64,000 nt of DNA from Piezodorus guildinii. Its lineage: Eukaryota > Arthropoda > Insecta > Hemiptera > Pentatomidae. How positions within the stretch are numbered: the stretch's first letter is position 1; each line of letters begins with the position of its first letter. The notes under the pieces were generated by a model. It saw only the letters and a program-made list of their open reading frames with translations. It made no database searches and was not told the DNA's origin. This document shows, piece by piece, positions 54,148 to 63,318 of this stretch. Where the stretch lies: NCBI GenBank assembly GCA_023052935.1, contig CM041294.1, positions 14,247,791 to 14,311,790 on the forward strand, written 5' to 3'. The translations under genes were made by a program, and so were the position numbers.

Positions 54148-56400
54148 TTACAATATGTCTCGGGGCCACTGCCGTTTCAACCTTCTAGGAGGGTTGTATG
54201 GATGAGTGGAGCTGGATAGGGATTGTGCTAGATGATTAGGATGATGAATGAGGTTCTGGTGGAATTTGGAAAATTTAGATGGAATCAGGTCTGAAATAAA
54301 TGGAACATTAAGGTCGTGGTGAAAGGTATAGTTGGATACATAATAAGGAGCATTTACTATTATTCGCAGGACTTTGGATTGAAAGGATTGAATGCGTTTG
54401 ATGTTAGAACGTTTAGCTGTCCCCCACAGTTCAAGTCCGTAGGTCCAGATTGGCTTCAGTATTGTCTTGTAAAGTAATAATTTGTTGTCAACTGTAAGCT
54501 TAGATTTTCTGTTTAGTAGTCTGTATAACTGTCCGAATCGTCTGTTGAGTTCTTTTCGTTTAAGTCTTGTATGTGGGTTCCACGTCAATCTTTTGTCTAG
54601 TAGTAAGCCAAGATACCGGACTGTGTCTGAGGAAGGAAGCGGTATGGAATTGAAATGAACCATTGGACAGGATTTGCGTCGAAGGGTGAATGTGACGTGG
54701 GTGCATTTGCTTTCATTAACCTTAATACGCCAAGCATTACACCAGTCCTCGATAAGACAAAGGTGTCTTTGCAGGATTAAGGATGCTATTTCAGGATCGG
54801 AATTGGATGATAGGATGGCGGTGTCATCTGCAAATGTTGCCAGAAAGGTGTCAGGATGATTAGGAATATCAGCAGTGTAAAGGATGTAGAGGACGGGTCC
54901 CAAGACGCTGCCTTGAGGAACACCGGCCTCAATGGGATAAAAGTTAGAAAATTCTACACCACAGCGAACTCGGAAGGAGCGGTTTGAGAGATAGGATCGT
55001 AGAATGAGGTATAGAGACTGGGGTAAATGCGTTTTAAGCTTGAAGAATAATCCGGTGTGCCATACCCGGTCAAAAGCTTGCGCTATGTCCAGAAACGCAC
55101 CAGAACAATACTCTTTGCATTCAAGGGCTGAGGAAATATGGTCTACAACTCGGAGTCCTTGTTGAACAGTGGAATGATGAGCACGGAAACCAAACTGATG
55201 GGAAGGAAGATTTTGTGATTCTAATATAGGCAGGATTCGTTTTAGAAGAAGTTTTTCAAACACTTTTGAGAGGATGGGGAGTAGACTAATAGGTCTGTAA
55301 GATGAAGTGTTGCTGGAAGGTTTACCTGGTTTTAGGAAGAGAATGATTGTGGAATGTTTCCACAAGAGAGGAAAATAGGTGGTGCGTAGGATGCAGTTGT
55401 AGATATAGGTTAGGAATATAATAGCTTTCTGCGGAAGTTGACGGAGGATCTGGGGGGTAAGGAGATCATGTCCAGGAGATTTACGGAGGGTCAGTTTCTG
55501 GAGAAGATATTTAACCTCAGAGGGATTAATAGCTTTAGGAGGTAGGGAAAGAGGTATTGGTGACAAAAGGAAGTCTTGTACTGCTGCGGTATGATTGCTT
55601 TGGGATTCCGGGTGAGGAGTGAATACTTTGGAGAGGTGTGTGGCGAATTCCTCGGCTTTATCTTCATCAGACGCAGCCCAGGAGTCATCACCACGCCGGA
55701 GAGGATGGGAAACTTGATGGGATTTTAAAATCTTCTTCGTGACATTCCACAGGGAATTGTCACTAGCTGACAGAGAGGAGAGGTAGGAATTAAAGGACTG
55801 GGAACGGAAGGTCGCCAACTCCTGCTTCAATTGTCTACAATAGAAGTTATAGGAGCGGCGATCTGTTGGGTGTCGGGTGCGCTGCCATAATGATCTGGCA
55901 CGGCGTTTTGCATGGATTAGGTCTGTAAGGTGTTGGGGCAAATGGTTTTGGTGAGGAGTTATATTGGAGTGCTTAGGAGAGGAGGCAGTCCAGACAGCTT
56001 GCTGAATGGCGGTGGTGAAGGAGTAGACGGAATCGTCAAGGTCTTCTGGGGTTTTGAGGGTCGCTCTGAGGTTAATATTATCGGTCAGGATTTGGCGAAA
56101 TAGGTTCCAGTTGACAGGGCCTCGGATAAATGACGGTGGGATAGGTTTTGGAATTGGAGTGAGAGACACTTTTAGGATCAGTGGACTATGGTCTGAGGAT
56201 AGTTCATCAAGTCGAGTTACAGATAAGTTGAGGGAGCCTAATCCGCTGTGAATGAAGAAGTCAATGATGTCTGGATTACGGTTGGGATCGGTTGGCCAGT
56301 AGTTAGGGGAATCAGGAGGTAGGAGATTGAAATGACGGGAGTTGAGTGCAGACAGCAAATTTCGTCCACGTTCTCGAACCCCACTGTTGATGCTTGGCAT
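54148..56400 (-). CDS. J2 ORF2, N-truncated endonuclease plus complete reverse transcriptase
   Basis: 750 uninterrupted codons. The ATG at 56400 is not the original start: in another frame just upstream lies FILGADLNAKHQQWGSR, the middle of the endonuclease. Within the frame: RGRNLL (11-16), PDIIDFF (43-49), SSDHSPL (68-74), SYRPISLLP (367-375), HQFGFRAHHST (401-411), FLDIAQAFDRVW (436-447), AGVPQGSVLGP (492-502), FADD (523-526) where related copies have YADD, RYLGLLLDKRLTWNPHTRLK, and the tail NPPRRLKRQWPRDIL. RT catalytic Asp residues are present. Without its endonuclease half it could prime only at existing breaks. Confidence 0.9.
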   Translation of the reverse strand: MPSINSGVRERGRNLLSALNSRHFNLLPPDSPNYWPTDPNRNPDIIDFFIHSGLGSLNLSVTRLDELSSDHSPLILKVSLTPIPKPIPPSFIRGPVNWNLFRQILTDNINLRATLKTPEDLDDSVYSFTTAIQQAVWTASSPKHSNITPHQNHLPQHLTDLIHAKRRARSLWQRTRHPTDRRSYNFYCRQLKQELATFRSQSFNSYLSSLSASDNSLWNVTKKILKSHQVSHPLRRGDDSWAASDEDKAEEFATHLSKVFTPHPESQSNHTAAVQDFLLSPIPLSLPPKAINPSEVKYLLQKLTLRKSPGHDLLTPQILRQLPQKAIIFLTYIYNCILRTTYFPLLWKHSTIILFLKPGKPSSNTSSYRPISLLPILSKVFEKLLLKRILPILESQNLPSHQFGFRAHHSTVQQGLRVVDHISSALECKEYCSGAFLDIAQAFDRVWHTGLFFKLKTHLPQSLYLILRSYLSNRSFRVRCGVEFSNFYPIEAGVPQGSVLGPVLYILYTADIPNHPDTFLATFADDTAILSSNSDPEIASLILQRHLCLIEDWCNAWRIKVNESKCTHVTFTLRRKSCPMVHFNSIPLPSSDTVRYLGLLLDKRLTWNPHTRLKRKELNRRFGQLYRLLNRKSKLTVDNKLLLYKTILKPIWTYGLELWGTAKRSNIKRIQSFQSKVLRIIVNAPYYVSNYTFHHDLNVPFISDLIPSKFSKFHQNLIHHPNHLAQSLSSSTHPYNPPRRLKRQWPRDIL

Positions 56401-56480
56401 TTAAGTCTGCACCCAGAATGAAATGATTCCCTAAGGAATTTAGAAAGGATACAAATTCAAAATTACAAGGTCTGAGACAT
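56401..56480 (-). other. J2 ORF1-ORF2 deletion junction
   Basis: The ORF1 frame PPPSNVSDL runs directly into out-of-frame endonuclease sequence EFVSFLNSLGNHFILGADLN. Normally the end of ORF1, the ORF2 start and motifs like WNANG and TETH lie here. Roughly 350-400 bases are lost, judging by J3, plus a small indel after QQWGSR that puts ORF2 in another frame. Confidence 0.8.
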
Positions 56481-57651
56481 TTGATGGAGGAGGAATATGA
56501 GAAATTTGATGCGGATGAGATTTTTGAGGGTTGGGTAAATTTTGAGGAATAGCTGGTTGTGGAACGGTTTGAGGATTTTGAAGTGTGCGTTGTTCCGGCA
56601 GGGCCTCGGCCTCTTTGTTCTGGTTCCCACCTCCAAGTAGATGGGCAAATGTAACATTGGAATCAATTGTTTTTGAAGGTTGTCTTCTGCTTCTGATCGG
56701 TTCAGCTGTTTCATCCAGATTCTGAGGTTTTTGGTATCTGCTTTTGAGGTTCTTGTAGATTTGACATCCCTTGTAGCTAGCCGGGTGGTCCTTGAGGCAC
56801 AGAGCACAAACAGCGGGTGTTGATCTTGGTCTTGTACATTCTTCTGACTTATGTTGTTCACCGCATTTCACACAGCGTGGTATGTGGTGACAATAACTTC
56901 TAGTATGACCATATGCCTGACAATTGTGGCACTGCACTATTTCTTTCTTAGTGTAAGGTTTTTCAACTCTTACACTAGTATAGTATAATCTATTGAGGTC
57001 ATAAATTTTTTCGACTCCTGCTGATGGCTCCAAGTCCACAAAGAATAGAGGCAGTGGAATTTTATCTTTTAGGACGTTGGTGACTTGCCGCACTTTATAG
57101 CCTATCTCCGTCAGTTCTTCTTGGATAGCTGCTGCTGGTGTCGAAGGGTGTAGGTTTCTAATTACAACCCTTAAAGCTCTCTCCTGGCGTAACTGATATG
57201 TATGAAAATCAGCTTTGGTCTCCGTCAGATATTTTACTATTTTTCTGTAGGTTTCGGCGGTAGTCGGGGATATTTTAGTATCACTGGTTCTACTTATACA
57301 ATAATAACTGTTAGGATCGGTTAATTTATTTAGATGCGCACACAGTAGTTGAAAGTTTTTAATATTTTTAACAAATATTGGTGGAGGTTGTGGTTCTTTT
57401 GGTATAGGAGAAGATTCCATTGTTTCTTTTTCAATTTGAAGGATCTGAAATGGGTTCGGTGTAAAAAACGGCGATTCTTCAGATAATCCTTGTGATGATG
57501 TACTAGGCTGTGGTTCAGATCCTAAAGAGGTAGCTGAAGCAGTCGCTGGTGGAATCATTTTTTTATTATTATCACGGCGAGGTCTCTGTTTTGTGGGAGA
57601 CGAGTTTGAACCTGCAGATCTAGATCTTTTACTTGTAACTTTCGAGGACAT
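56440..57651 (-). CDS. J2 ORF1: gag-like zinc-knuckle protein, C-terminally altered
   Basis: Open from ATG 57672; the ATG at 57651 (MSSKVTSKRSRSAG) begins a basic, NLS-like start and is a good alternative, giving 403 residues. Numbered from 57672: Ser/Pro-rich start, RRM-like/PRE_C2HC-like region around 155-240 (TYQLRQERALRVVIRNLHPS, PLPLFFVDLE), three zinc knuckles CHNCQAYGHTRSYC (248-261), CVKCGEQHKSEEC (267-279) and CALCLKDHPASYKGC (289-303), all ligands intact. The Pro/Gln-rich tail ends in LVILNLYPF, which is derived from endonuclease sequence in another frame and not from the native ORF1 end. Confidence 0.9.
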   Translation of the reverse strand: MSSKVTSKRSRSAGSNSSPTKQRPRRDNNKKMIPPATASATSLGSEPQPSTSSQGLSEESPFFTPNPFQILQIEKETMESSPIPKEPQPPPIFVKNIKNFQLLCAHLNKLTDPNSYYCISRTSDTKISPTTAETYRKIVKYLTETKADFHTYQLRQERALRVVIRNLHPSTPAAAIQEELTEIGYKVRQVTNVLKDKIPLPLFFVDLEPSAGVEKIYDLNRLYYTSVRVEKPYTKKEIVQCHNCQAYGHTRSYCHHIPRCVKCGEQHKSEECTRPRSTPAVCALCLKDHPASYKGCQIYKNLKSRYQKPQNLDETAEPIRSRRQPSKTIDSNVTFAHLLGGGNQNKEAEALPEQRTLQNPQTVPQPAIPQNLPNPQKSHPHQISHIPPPSNVSDLVILNLYPF

Positions 57652-58008
57652 CACTTGATGAAAATATCGCATTAATTAAAAAAAAATAAATAGGAATAAA
57701 TATATAATGGAATAAGAATAAGAAGGAAAAAAAATAAATAAAAGAAAGATAAGGAAAATAAAAGCAAGCCCGGGCTTGCCGAGCTAGCGGCAATCAGCTG
57801 ATCAGTGACCCTCCTTTCACTTTTTCGTGATTGTACAAAGTAAATTATAACTTTGCTTACCGAAATTTCTCCAATATTCACTGCTGTAGTATTCCTGAGG
57901 TCTAGTGATGTTTTCCAGACTGAACTCAAGCGAATTCCTACTGAAAAAAGCAAAAATCTGAGAGACGAAGTAACGTATGACTGTTATCATCGAGCGCATC
58001 AGCTGATC
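57652..58008 (-). promoter_or_regulatory. J2 5' UTR, presumed internal promoter
   Basis: From the 5' TSD at 58009 to the ORF1 ATG. The first bases on the minus strand are GATCAGCTGATGCGCTCGAT. Jockey-clade LINEs carry an internal Pol II promoter here; no specific element (Inr, DPE) was verified. Confidence 0.5.
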
Positions 58009-58020
58009 AACAATGTAATT

Positions 58021-59155
58021 AAAAATTTCTTGTTAAAACTATTCCTGGTCATAATTTCCGTTTGTTCGTTGAGCACATTATTGGTTTTAAGTTATAGTTT
58101 TCTTCTTTTTTTGCATGTAAAGGGTGTGAAAATCTGAATTTCCACAGATTTGAATTTTGTAAAATAAATAAACTGAATAAGGTACTGATAAAACTATGTA
58201 ATTAGATGATGAAGAATTTGTTTGGGAGGGAGGGGCGAGATTGTTGTGGTAATCAAGAAAAACGCACTAAAACAAACGTATTTTATTTGTGCGCATACGT
58301 CTCGGCGTCGTTTTGTGGGCCTTAATCAGTAAGTTTATCCCAAAAGTTACTTTTTGGGATAACGCAACAGAGTCGACCCTGACGAAGGCCTAAAAATAAA
58401 ATAAGTTTGTCTTATTATGACTTCACCCCCAAACGACTTCTGCAGCATACATTTTTTACGTTCCACAATCATTCCATCATAATCATTTAAGTAAATTATT
58501 TCATGAAATTTTATTACACCTCATTTTAAATAATAATGATTCCAAGTTAAAGCCTTTTAACGCTATAACGTATTATATATTCCTTTATTTTAAATCATTT
58601 TTCCGCTCAATTATTCCAAAATTTAACTCATAAATCAAAAATTTGCAATTACTGAACGCTTGCAGGTAACCCAATGACTACAGTGACATACACAGTTATG
58701 TGCATTTAAAATACCTTTAACGTTCATCTGCTTACTATTCTCTACGAATTTCCTATTTAGGCAAGAGTTATCCTCACACCAGGTTTCTGTTCCTGCTAGG
58801 GGTCTTGAAACATTGAAAAATGCTTTCTCCTAACCTATAACTGTCCCCAATATATTTCGTGATCCATCCCCAATACTGAGTCACTATGTAAAATGGGCTG
58901 AATCATGATATGAACATAAACAGGGTGAATGGCAGTGAATACATCGAGCTAGGCATCCAACAACCTGCCTTTAATGATAGGAGAAAATCCGTTAATAACT
59001 GTAATTTATCGATATGGATAATATTTAAACTTTTAGGGCTAATGAACACGTTAAACCATAAAACAGAGTGATTTTCCACCTTAAACAACAATTTTTTTTG
59101 GCTGTTGCATTAAGTGGTAGAAATGCATTATGAAATGAAATTATATGCAAAATGT
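58021..59155. other. Spacer with a small inverted structure
   Basis: Near 58285-58400 an ACGTCTCGGCGTCGTTTTGT motif and a CCCTGACGAAGGCCTAAAA motif lie on either side of CCCAAAAGTTACTTTTTGGG. No gene seen in the rest. Confidence 0.4.
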
Positions 59156-59156
59156 T

Positions 59157-59594
59157 TTCATTATCCTGGGACCAACGTCCTTTAAGAATAAAATTAAAAT
59201 ACTAATTTCATGACCGGAACAGTGAGGTGATAAATTTAGATGTCAAAAGCTAGACTAAAACAATAAATTGATGTAATATTTAACAATAAAATGTAAATAT
59301 TTACAAATCAAGCTATTAGGATAAATTAAATTAAAAAAATAGATTAACCTTAATATTAAATTAAAATAATAAAAAAATCTAAGCTAAATTGGTATTAAAA
59401 CCATCTGAACTGTGAGGTTATTTTCTATATGATTGGGAAAGAAAAATTTGGTTGCAAAGAAGCGATTTAAAGGAGGAAGCAGTTCGTGCATGACAGATTT
59501 TGGCACGGATAGAATTTCCAAGAGAGGTAACTTAGGCCAGATAGGCCCAACAAAGCAGTACGGTGAGGGTAGAGGTCGGAAGGACAGGATCTAG
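59157..59594 (-). pseudogene. CR1-like LINE (family C) 3' end, copy 6
   Basis: Left end carries the inverted signature TATCCTGGGACCAACGTCCT, followed by AT-rich 3' UTR and coding remnants with GGAATTCCA-like words (ATAGAATTTCCAAGAGAGGT). The match stops where mariner copy 4 starts at 59597. Confidence 0.75.
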
Positions 59595-59596
59595 TA

Positions 59597-60485
59597 TTGG
59601 ATTGTTTCACATGAAATGTCCGTTTTTATTGTTTCTGAAAAATATAAAGGATTTTGCAGGTCTCTGTTGTTTTCTTCCGAATGTTTACATATTTAAAGTT
59701 AACAGTTACTAATCTTGTATTATAAACATTAGCTTCCCAATCAATTACCAACCAATATGAACATGGAAACACGCGATTTTCGAGTAATAGTTTTGTACGA
59801 GTTTAAACTCGGCCATTCAGCAGCTGAGGCCGCTAGAAATATTTGCAAGGGGTTTGGGGAAGGGCGTGTTAATGAACGGACCATTCGCCGTCGGTTTGCT
59901 AAGTTTTCAGCTGGGGATACCGACTTGGAAAACTTGCCCCCGAGGAAAACCTCCGTCCGTAATAGACAACGATGTCCTCAAACATATAGTAGAAGGAAAC
60001 CCCTACCGAACAGTTAAAGGACTCTCAGCAAAACTAAATACAAGTGCATCTACCGCTTCTAGGCATTTAAAGTGTATTGGGAAAGTAAAATAGCTCGATA
60101 CATGGATACCTCGTGATCTCACTGAGCTGGCAGCAAGGCCCCATGTTTCAAAACATACCGTGCAAAAATTGAAAGAACTGGGCTACGAAGTTCTTCCGCA
60201 CCCACCATATTCTCCCGACTTGTCTCCAAGTTCAGGAATTTAGACAACTTCGTCTAAGGAAAACTTTTTGAAAATGATGATCAAGTGAAAAGTGCTTTTT
60301 CAGATTTTGTTTCACTTCGAAGCTCAGAGTTTTTCAGTTCGGGGATAAAAAAGTTGGTGCCACGTTGGAAAAAATGAGTAGAAAAAGACGGTAAATACTT
60401 AAAGACGAATAAAATTATCTTGTTTTCATATTTTTAATAAAAATCCTTTACCTTGAAAACGGACATTTTATGTGACACGACCCAA
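59597..60485 (+). mobile_element. mariner deletion derivative, copy 4, complete ends
   Basis: Between TA at 59595-59596 and 60486-60487. Left end TTGGATTGTTTCACATGAAA, right end inverted with ACATTTTATGTGACACGACC. From 59757 it has the best N terminus here: NMETRDFRVIVLYEFKLGHS, AAEAARNICKGFGEGRVNER and TIRRRFAKFSAGDTDLENL. An extra C after CTTGCCC shifts the frame into GKPPSVIDNDVLKHIVEGNP. The same catalytic-core deletion follows, then YEVLPHPPYSPDLS and the C terminus with small losses. Confidence 0.92.
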
Positions 60486-60674
60486 TAGAATGGGACTTAA
60501 GGCCAATGGAGTGCACAAATTAAGGCTTTTGAAGACATAGCTAAGGCGCTGAGTTATGATTACCTGTGGATGAGGAAGGAAGCCAGAAAATACTGAAATC
60601 TGTTGTTAGGATAGAACACCTTCATTGGCGTAATACAGGATATTGCGTGTCTCTTGTGATCCCGAATACAAATA

Positions 60675-60760
60675 CAGTAAACCCTCGTTATAACGAACTC
60701 CAAGGGACCAAAAAATTCTCTGTTCGTTTTAAAGAATTCGTTATATCCGAAAAATATATT
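60675..60760. repeat. pogo/Tigger-like terminal inverted repeat
   Basis: After a TA at 60673-60674: CAGTAAACCCTCGTTATAAC then GAACTCCAAGGGACC and, further in, TTCGTTATATCCGA. The CAGT start and CTCG-TATAACGAAC core are typical of pogo/Tigger ends. The opposite end was not found. Confidence 0.65.
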
Positions 60761-61004
60761 GTATGTACATATATGTCTTGGTATAAATTCAGATGGTTAA
60801 AAAGACAATGTTTTCAATACACCATTCGCTTTCAGGCACATGTTTATTTAGAAACATTTAAAACTAAGCACCAGCTTTATCCATATTATAAACATTTCTT
60901 TCAGCATATTTTGCCTACTCGAGTAGCCAACTATCGACCTGGCTTTCGTTTACTTTATTTTCTTCGCCGAGCCGTTAACTATTAGTGTGACCCCACGACG
61001 TTTC

Positions 61005-61245
61005 TTAAGCGCCCAAGCCAGCCGGATGAGCACTGAAAGGGTGAGATGCCCAATCCATTAGCTTATTCGACGTGATTTTTCCAGGACGATAGGTTTTTTG
61101 CACATCTAAAGACGCAATGGAGGCATCGATTTTATCTTTATTAGCGATAATCGTTGGTAGAGTAGAATTTGATATTCCATATTTATAACACAGCTCATAA
61201 CAACCTCGAGTTTCGCTTCCAGTTCAAATAAAACTCCGCTACACA
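61005..61245 (-). pseudogene. pogo/Tigger-like transposase N-terminal remnant
   Basis: Minus strand: KLEVVMSC in one frame, then, after a one-base shift, CYKYGISNSTLPTIIANKDK and IDASIASLDVQKTYRPGKIT. KLEV, then a YGIS-STL-TI--NKDKI helix-turn-helix, is the start of CENP-B/pogo-type DNA-binding domains. The DDE domain is absent. It lies 3' to 5' toward the terminal repeat at 60675. Confidence 0.7.
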
Positions 61246-61351
61246 CAAATCTAACTGGGAAAAGACAAAGAGAGCAAACAATGATTTTATGATTATGAAT
61301 GTTAAACATGATATATTTCATAAAAAAATGTTCAAGGTTAATGTTTTATGC

Positions 61352-62625
61352 GTTCAGCAAGGGCTCCGAGTCGTTGACCATATATCATCTGCCCTTGAGA
61401 ACAAGGAGTACTGCTCGGGTGCATTTCTGGACATAACGCAAGCATTTGACCGGGTGTGGTACCCGGGATTGCTCTTTAAGCTTAAAAATCATTTACCCCA
61501 ATCCATATACCTAGTCCTCCTATCTATCAAACCGCTCCTTCCGAGTTCGCTGTGGTGCAGAATATTCCAATTACTATCCAGCCGAATCCGGTGTTCCTCA
61601 GGGCAGTGTCCTTGGTCCTATCCTCTACAATATAACACGGCTGATATTCCTGTTTGCCCTAATACCTTCCTAGCAATGTACGCTGATGACACAGCTATCC
61701 TATCCTCTCACTTAGATCCCGAAATCGCTTCAATAGGCCTCCAAACGCACCTTTCTCAAATTGAAGACTGGTGTAACAACTGGAGAATCAAAGTCAATCA
61801 ATCCAAATGCAAACATGTCACCTTTACACTTCGAAGACAATCCTGCCCTCCAGTTCTCTTTAACTCCGTTCCGCTTCCTTTCTCCGACCCAGTCCGGTAT
61901 CTTGGATTCCTTCTGGTCAAAAGACTAACTTGGGACCCGCATACTAGGCTTAAACGACAAGAACGTAATCGACGATTTGGACAATTATACAGACTACTGA
62001 ACAGAAATTCTAAACTATCTATCGAGAACAAACTGTTAATATACAAAACAATACTGAAACCTACCTTGACCTACGGACTTGAACTGTGGGGGACAGCCAA
62101 ATTTTCTAACATCAAACGCATTCAATCCTTCCAATCTAAAGTCCTCCGAACAATAGTTAATGCCCCTTATTATGTATCCAACCATACCTTACACCGCGAC
62201 CTAAATATTCCATTTATTTTAGACCTTATACTATTGAAATTCTCTAAATTTCATCCACAACCTTATCCATCAGCCTAATCCCCTAGCTCAATCCTTATCC
62301 AGTTCCACACATCATTACCATCCTCCTGGAAGGTTGAAACGGCAGTGGCCTCGAGACCTCTTGTAACATGTATGTTGGAGTTCTAGCATTGGCTAGATTC
62401 TCTCATGTGCTGTATGAATTGTATATAGGTATGAGTGACTATTGTATATATTTTATTCATTTTGTTTTGTATATATGTATATTGTATTATTATATAAATT
62501 TATTCTTTTGTATATATCGTGTGAAAGTAGTATGAATGTTGTACTTTATCACTAATAAAAATGTCCTAAATTGGACAGATTGTAATATTACTCAATAAAG
62601 AATTATTTTTCCTAAAAAAAAAAAA
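61352..62625 (+). pseudogene. J2-related LINE (J2b) ORF2 3' part with 9-bp TSD
   Basis: Flanked by GTTTTATGC at 61343-61351 and 62626-62634, with a 12-A tail at 62614-62625. The frame 61289-62278 enters the element at QQGLRVVDHISSALENKEYC, then GAFLDITQAFDRVW, a shifted stretch over the AGVPQGS motif, MYADDTAILSSHLDPEI, QIEDWCNNWRIKVNQSKCKH, RYLGFLLVKRLTWDPHTRLK and SNIKRIQSFQSKVLRTIVNA. The tail is shifted near 62240 but GRLKRQWPRDLL is recognisable. Its 3' UTR differs from that of J2, so it is a sister subfamily. Confidence 0.9.
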
Positions 62626-62639
62626 GTTTTATGCAGACG

Positions 62640-63311
62640 GTATTTTATATAGCCATCAGAAGATAATTTGGTAATAATAATAAATAATAAGGTTGGCCGT
62701 TCTGACCAGATGATCAAGATGAGACCCATCAGCCACCTACAGCTTCCTGTCCGCCCTCAGCGTTTTAAATAACCCACTCTCGGCGAACAGCTGAGCGCAA
62801 GGAAAGCGTCAATTACAGAAGCTTAAAAATACTTTGGTGATTGACTCAGCCGGAGATGGAGACAACAGATGGTTCTGGAAATAGTGCGTCTCCTACATCT
62901 GTGCTCCTACTGCAGTACTGGCTGCCAAGCCCTGGTCACTTGGGCTTTCGATACGTAGCTATCTGAATAGCATAATCATATTGTTCCTTATCCGTTGGGT
63001 GCCCTTTGTGATCGAATAAATTGTTACCATATGTATCATACGTATTATCTATTCAAATAACATAGGAACGCATACATCATATTCTCTGAGTTGAATTCTT
63101 GCTAAATTCATATAAAACATCGTAGACAAATTATTTTAATTAAAATATATACTAAAATTGACATGCAAGGATTAAGAATAGCATAATGAACCTAAAGTTT
63201 AATAAAATTAATTTATTTATTTGTCTTTAGGGAAACCTCTAACTACAAATACAGTTGGTCGCTGGTAATAATACAAATTTATTAAATTATCAGAAACATG
63301 TGTACAAATGT
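62640..63311. other. Unassigned spacer with a GC-richer patch
   Basis: Bases 62690-62970 are less AT-rich (GACCAGATGATCAAGATGAG, CAGCTTCCTGTCCGCCCTCA) with no open frame of note; identity unknown. Confidence 0.4.
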
Positions 63312-63318
63312 ATATACA

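Larger units (their letters stand above)
53708..58008 (-). mobile_element. Jockey-type retrotransposon J2, 5'-complete with internal deletion
   Basis: Bounded by the perfect 12-bp direct repeat AACAATGTAATT at 53696-53707 and 58009-58020. Order on the minus strand: 5' UTR of about 357 bases, ORF1, a truncated junction, ORF2, a 3' UTR of about 440 bases and an A-tail (T-run at 53706-53715). The ORF1 end and the first roughly 140 codons of ORF2 are missing, so this full-ended copy cannot be autonomous. Confidence 0.92.

Noticed and set aside
60488..60600. Continuation of the CR1-like copy beyond the mariner at 59.6 kb
   Set aside because: The sequence after the right TA does not align with family C beyond a few bases, so the LINE copy seems to have ended or decayed at the insertion site.
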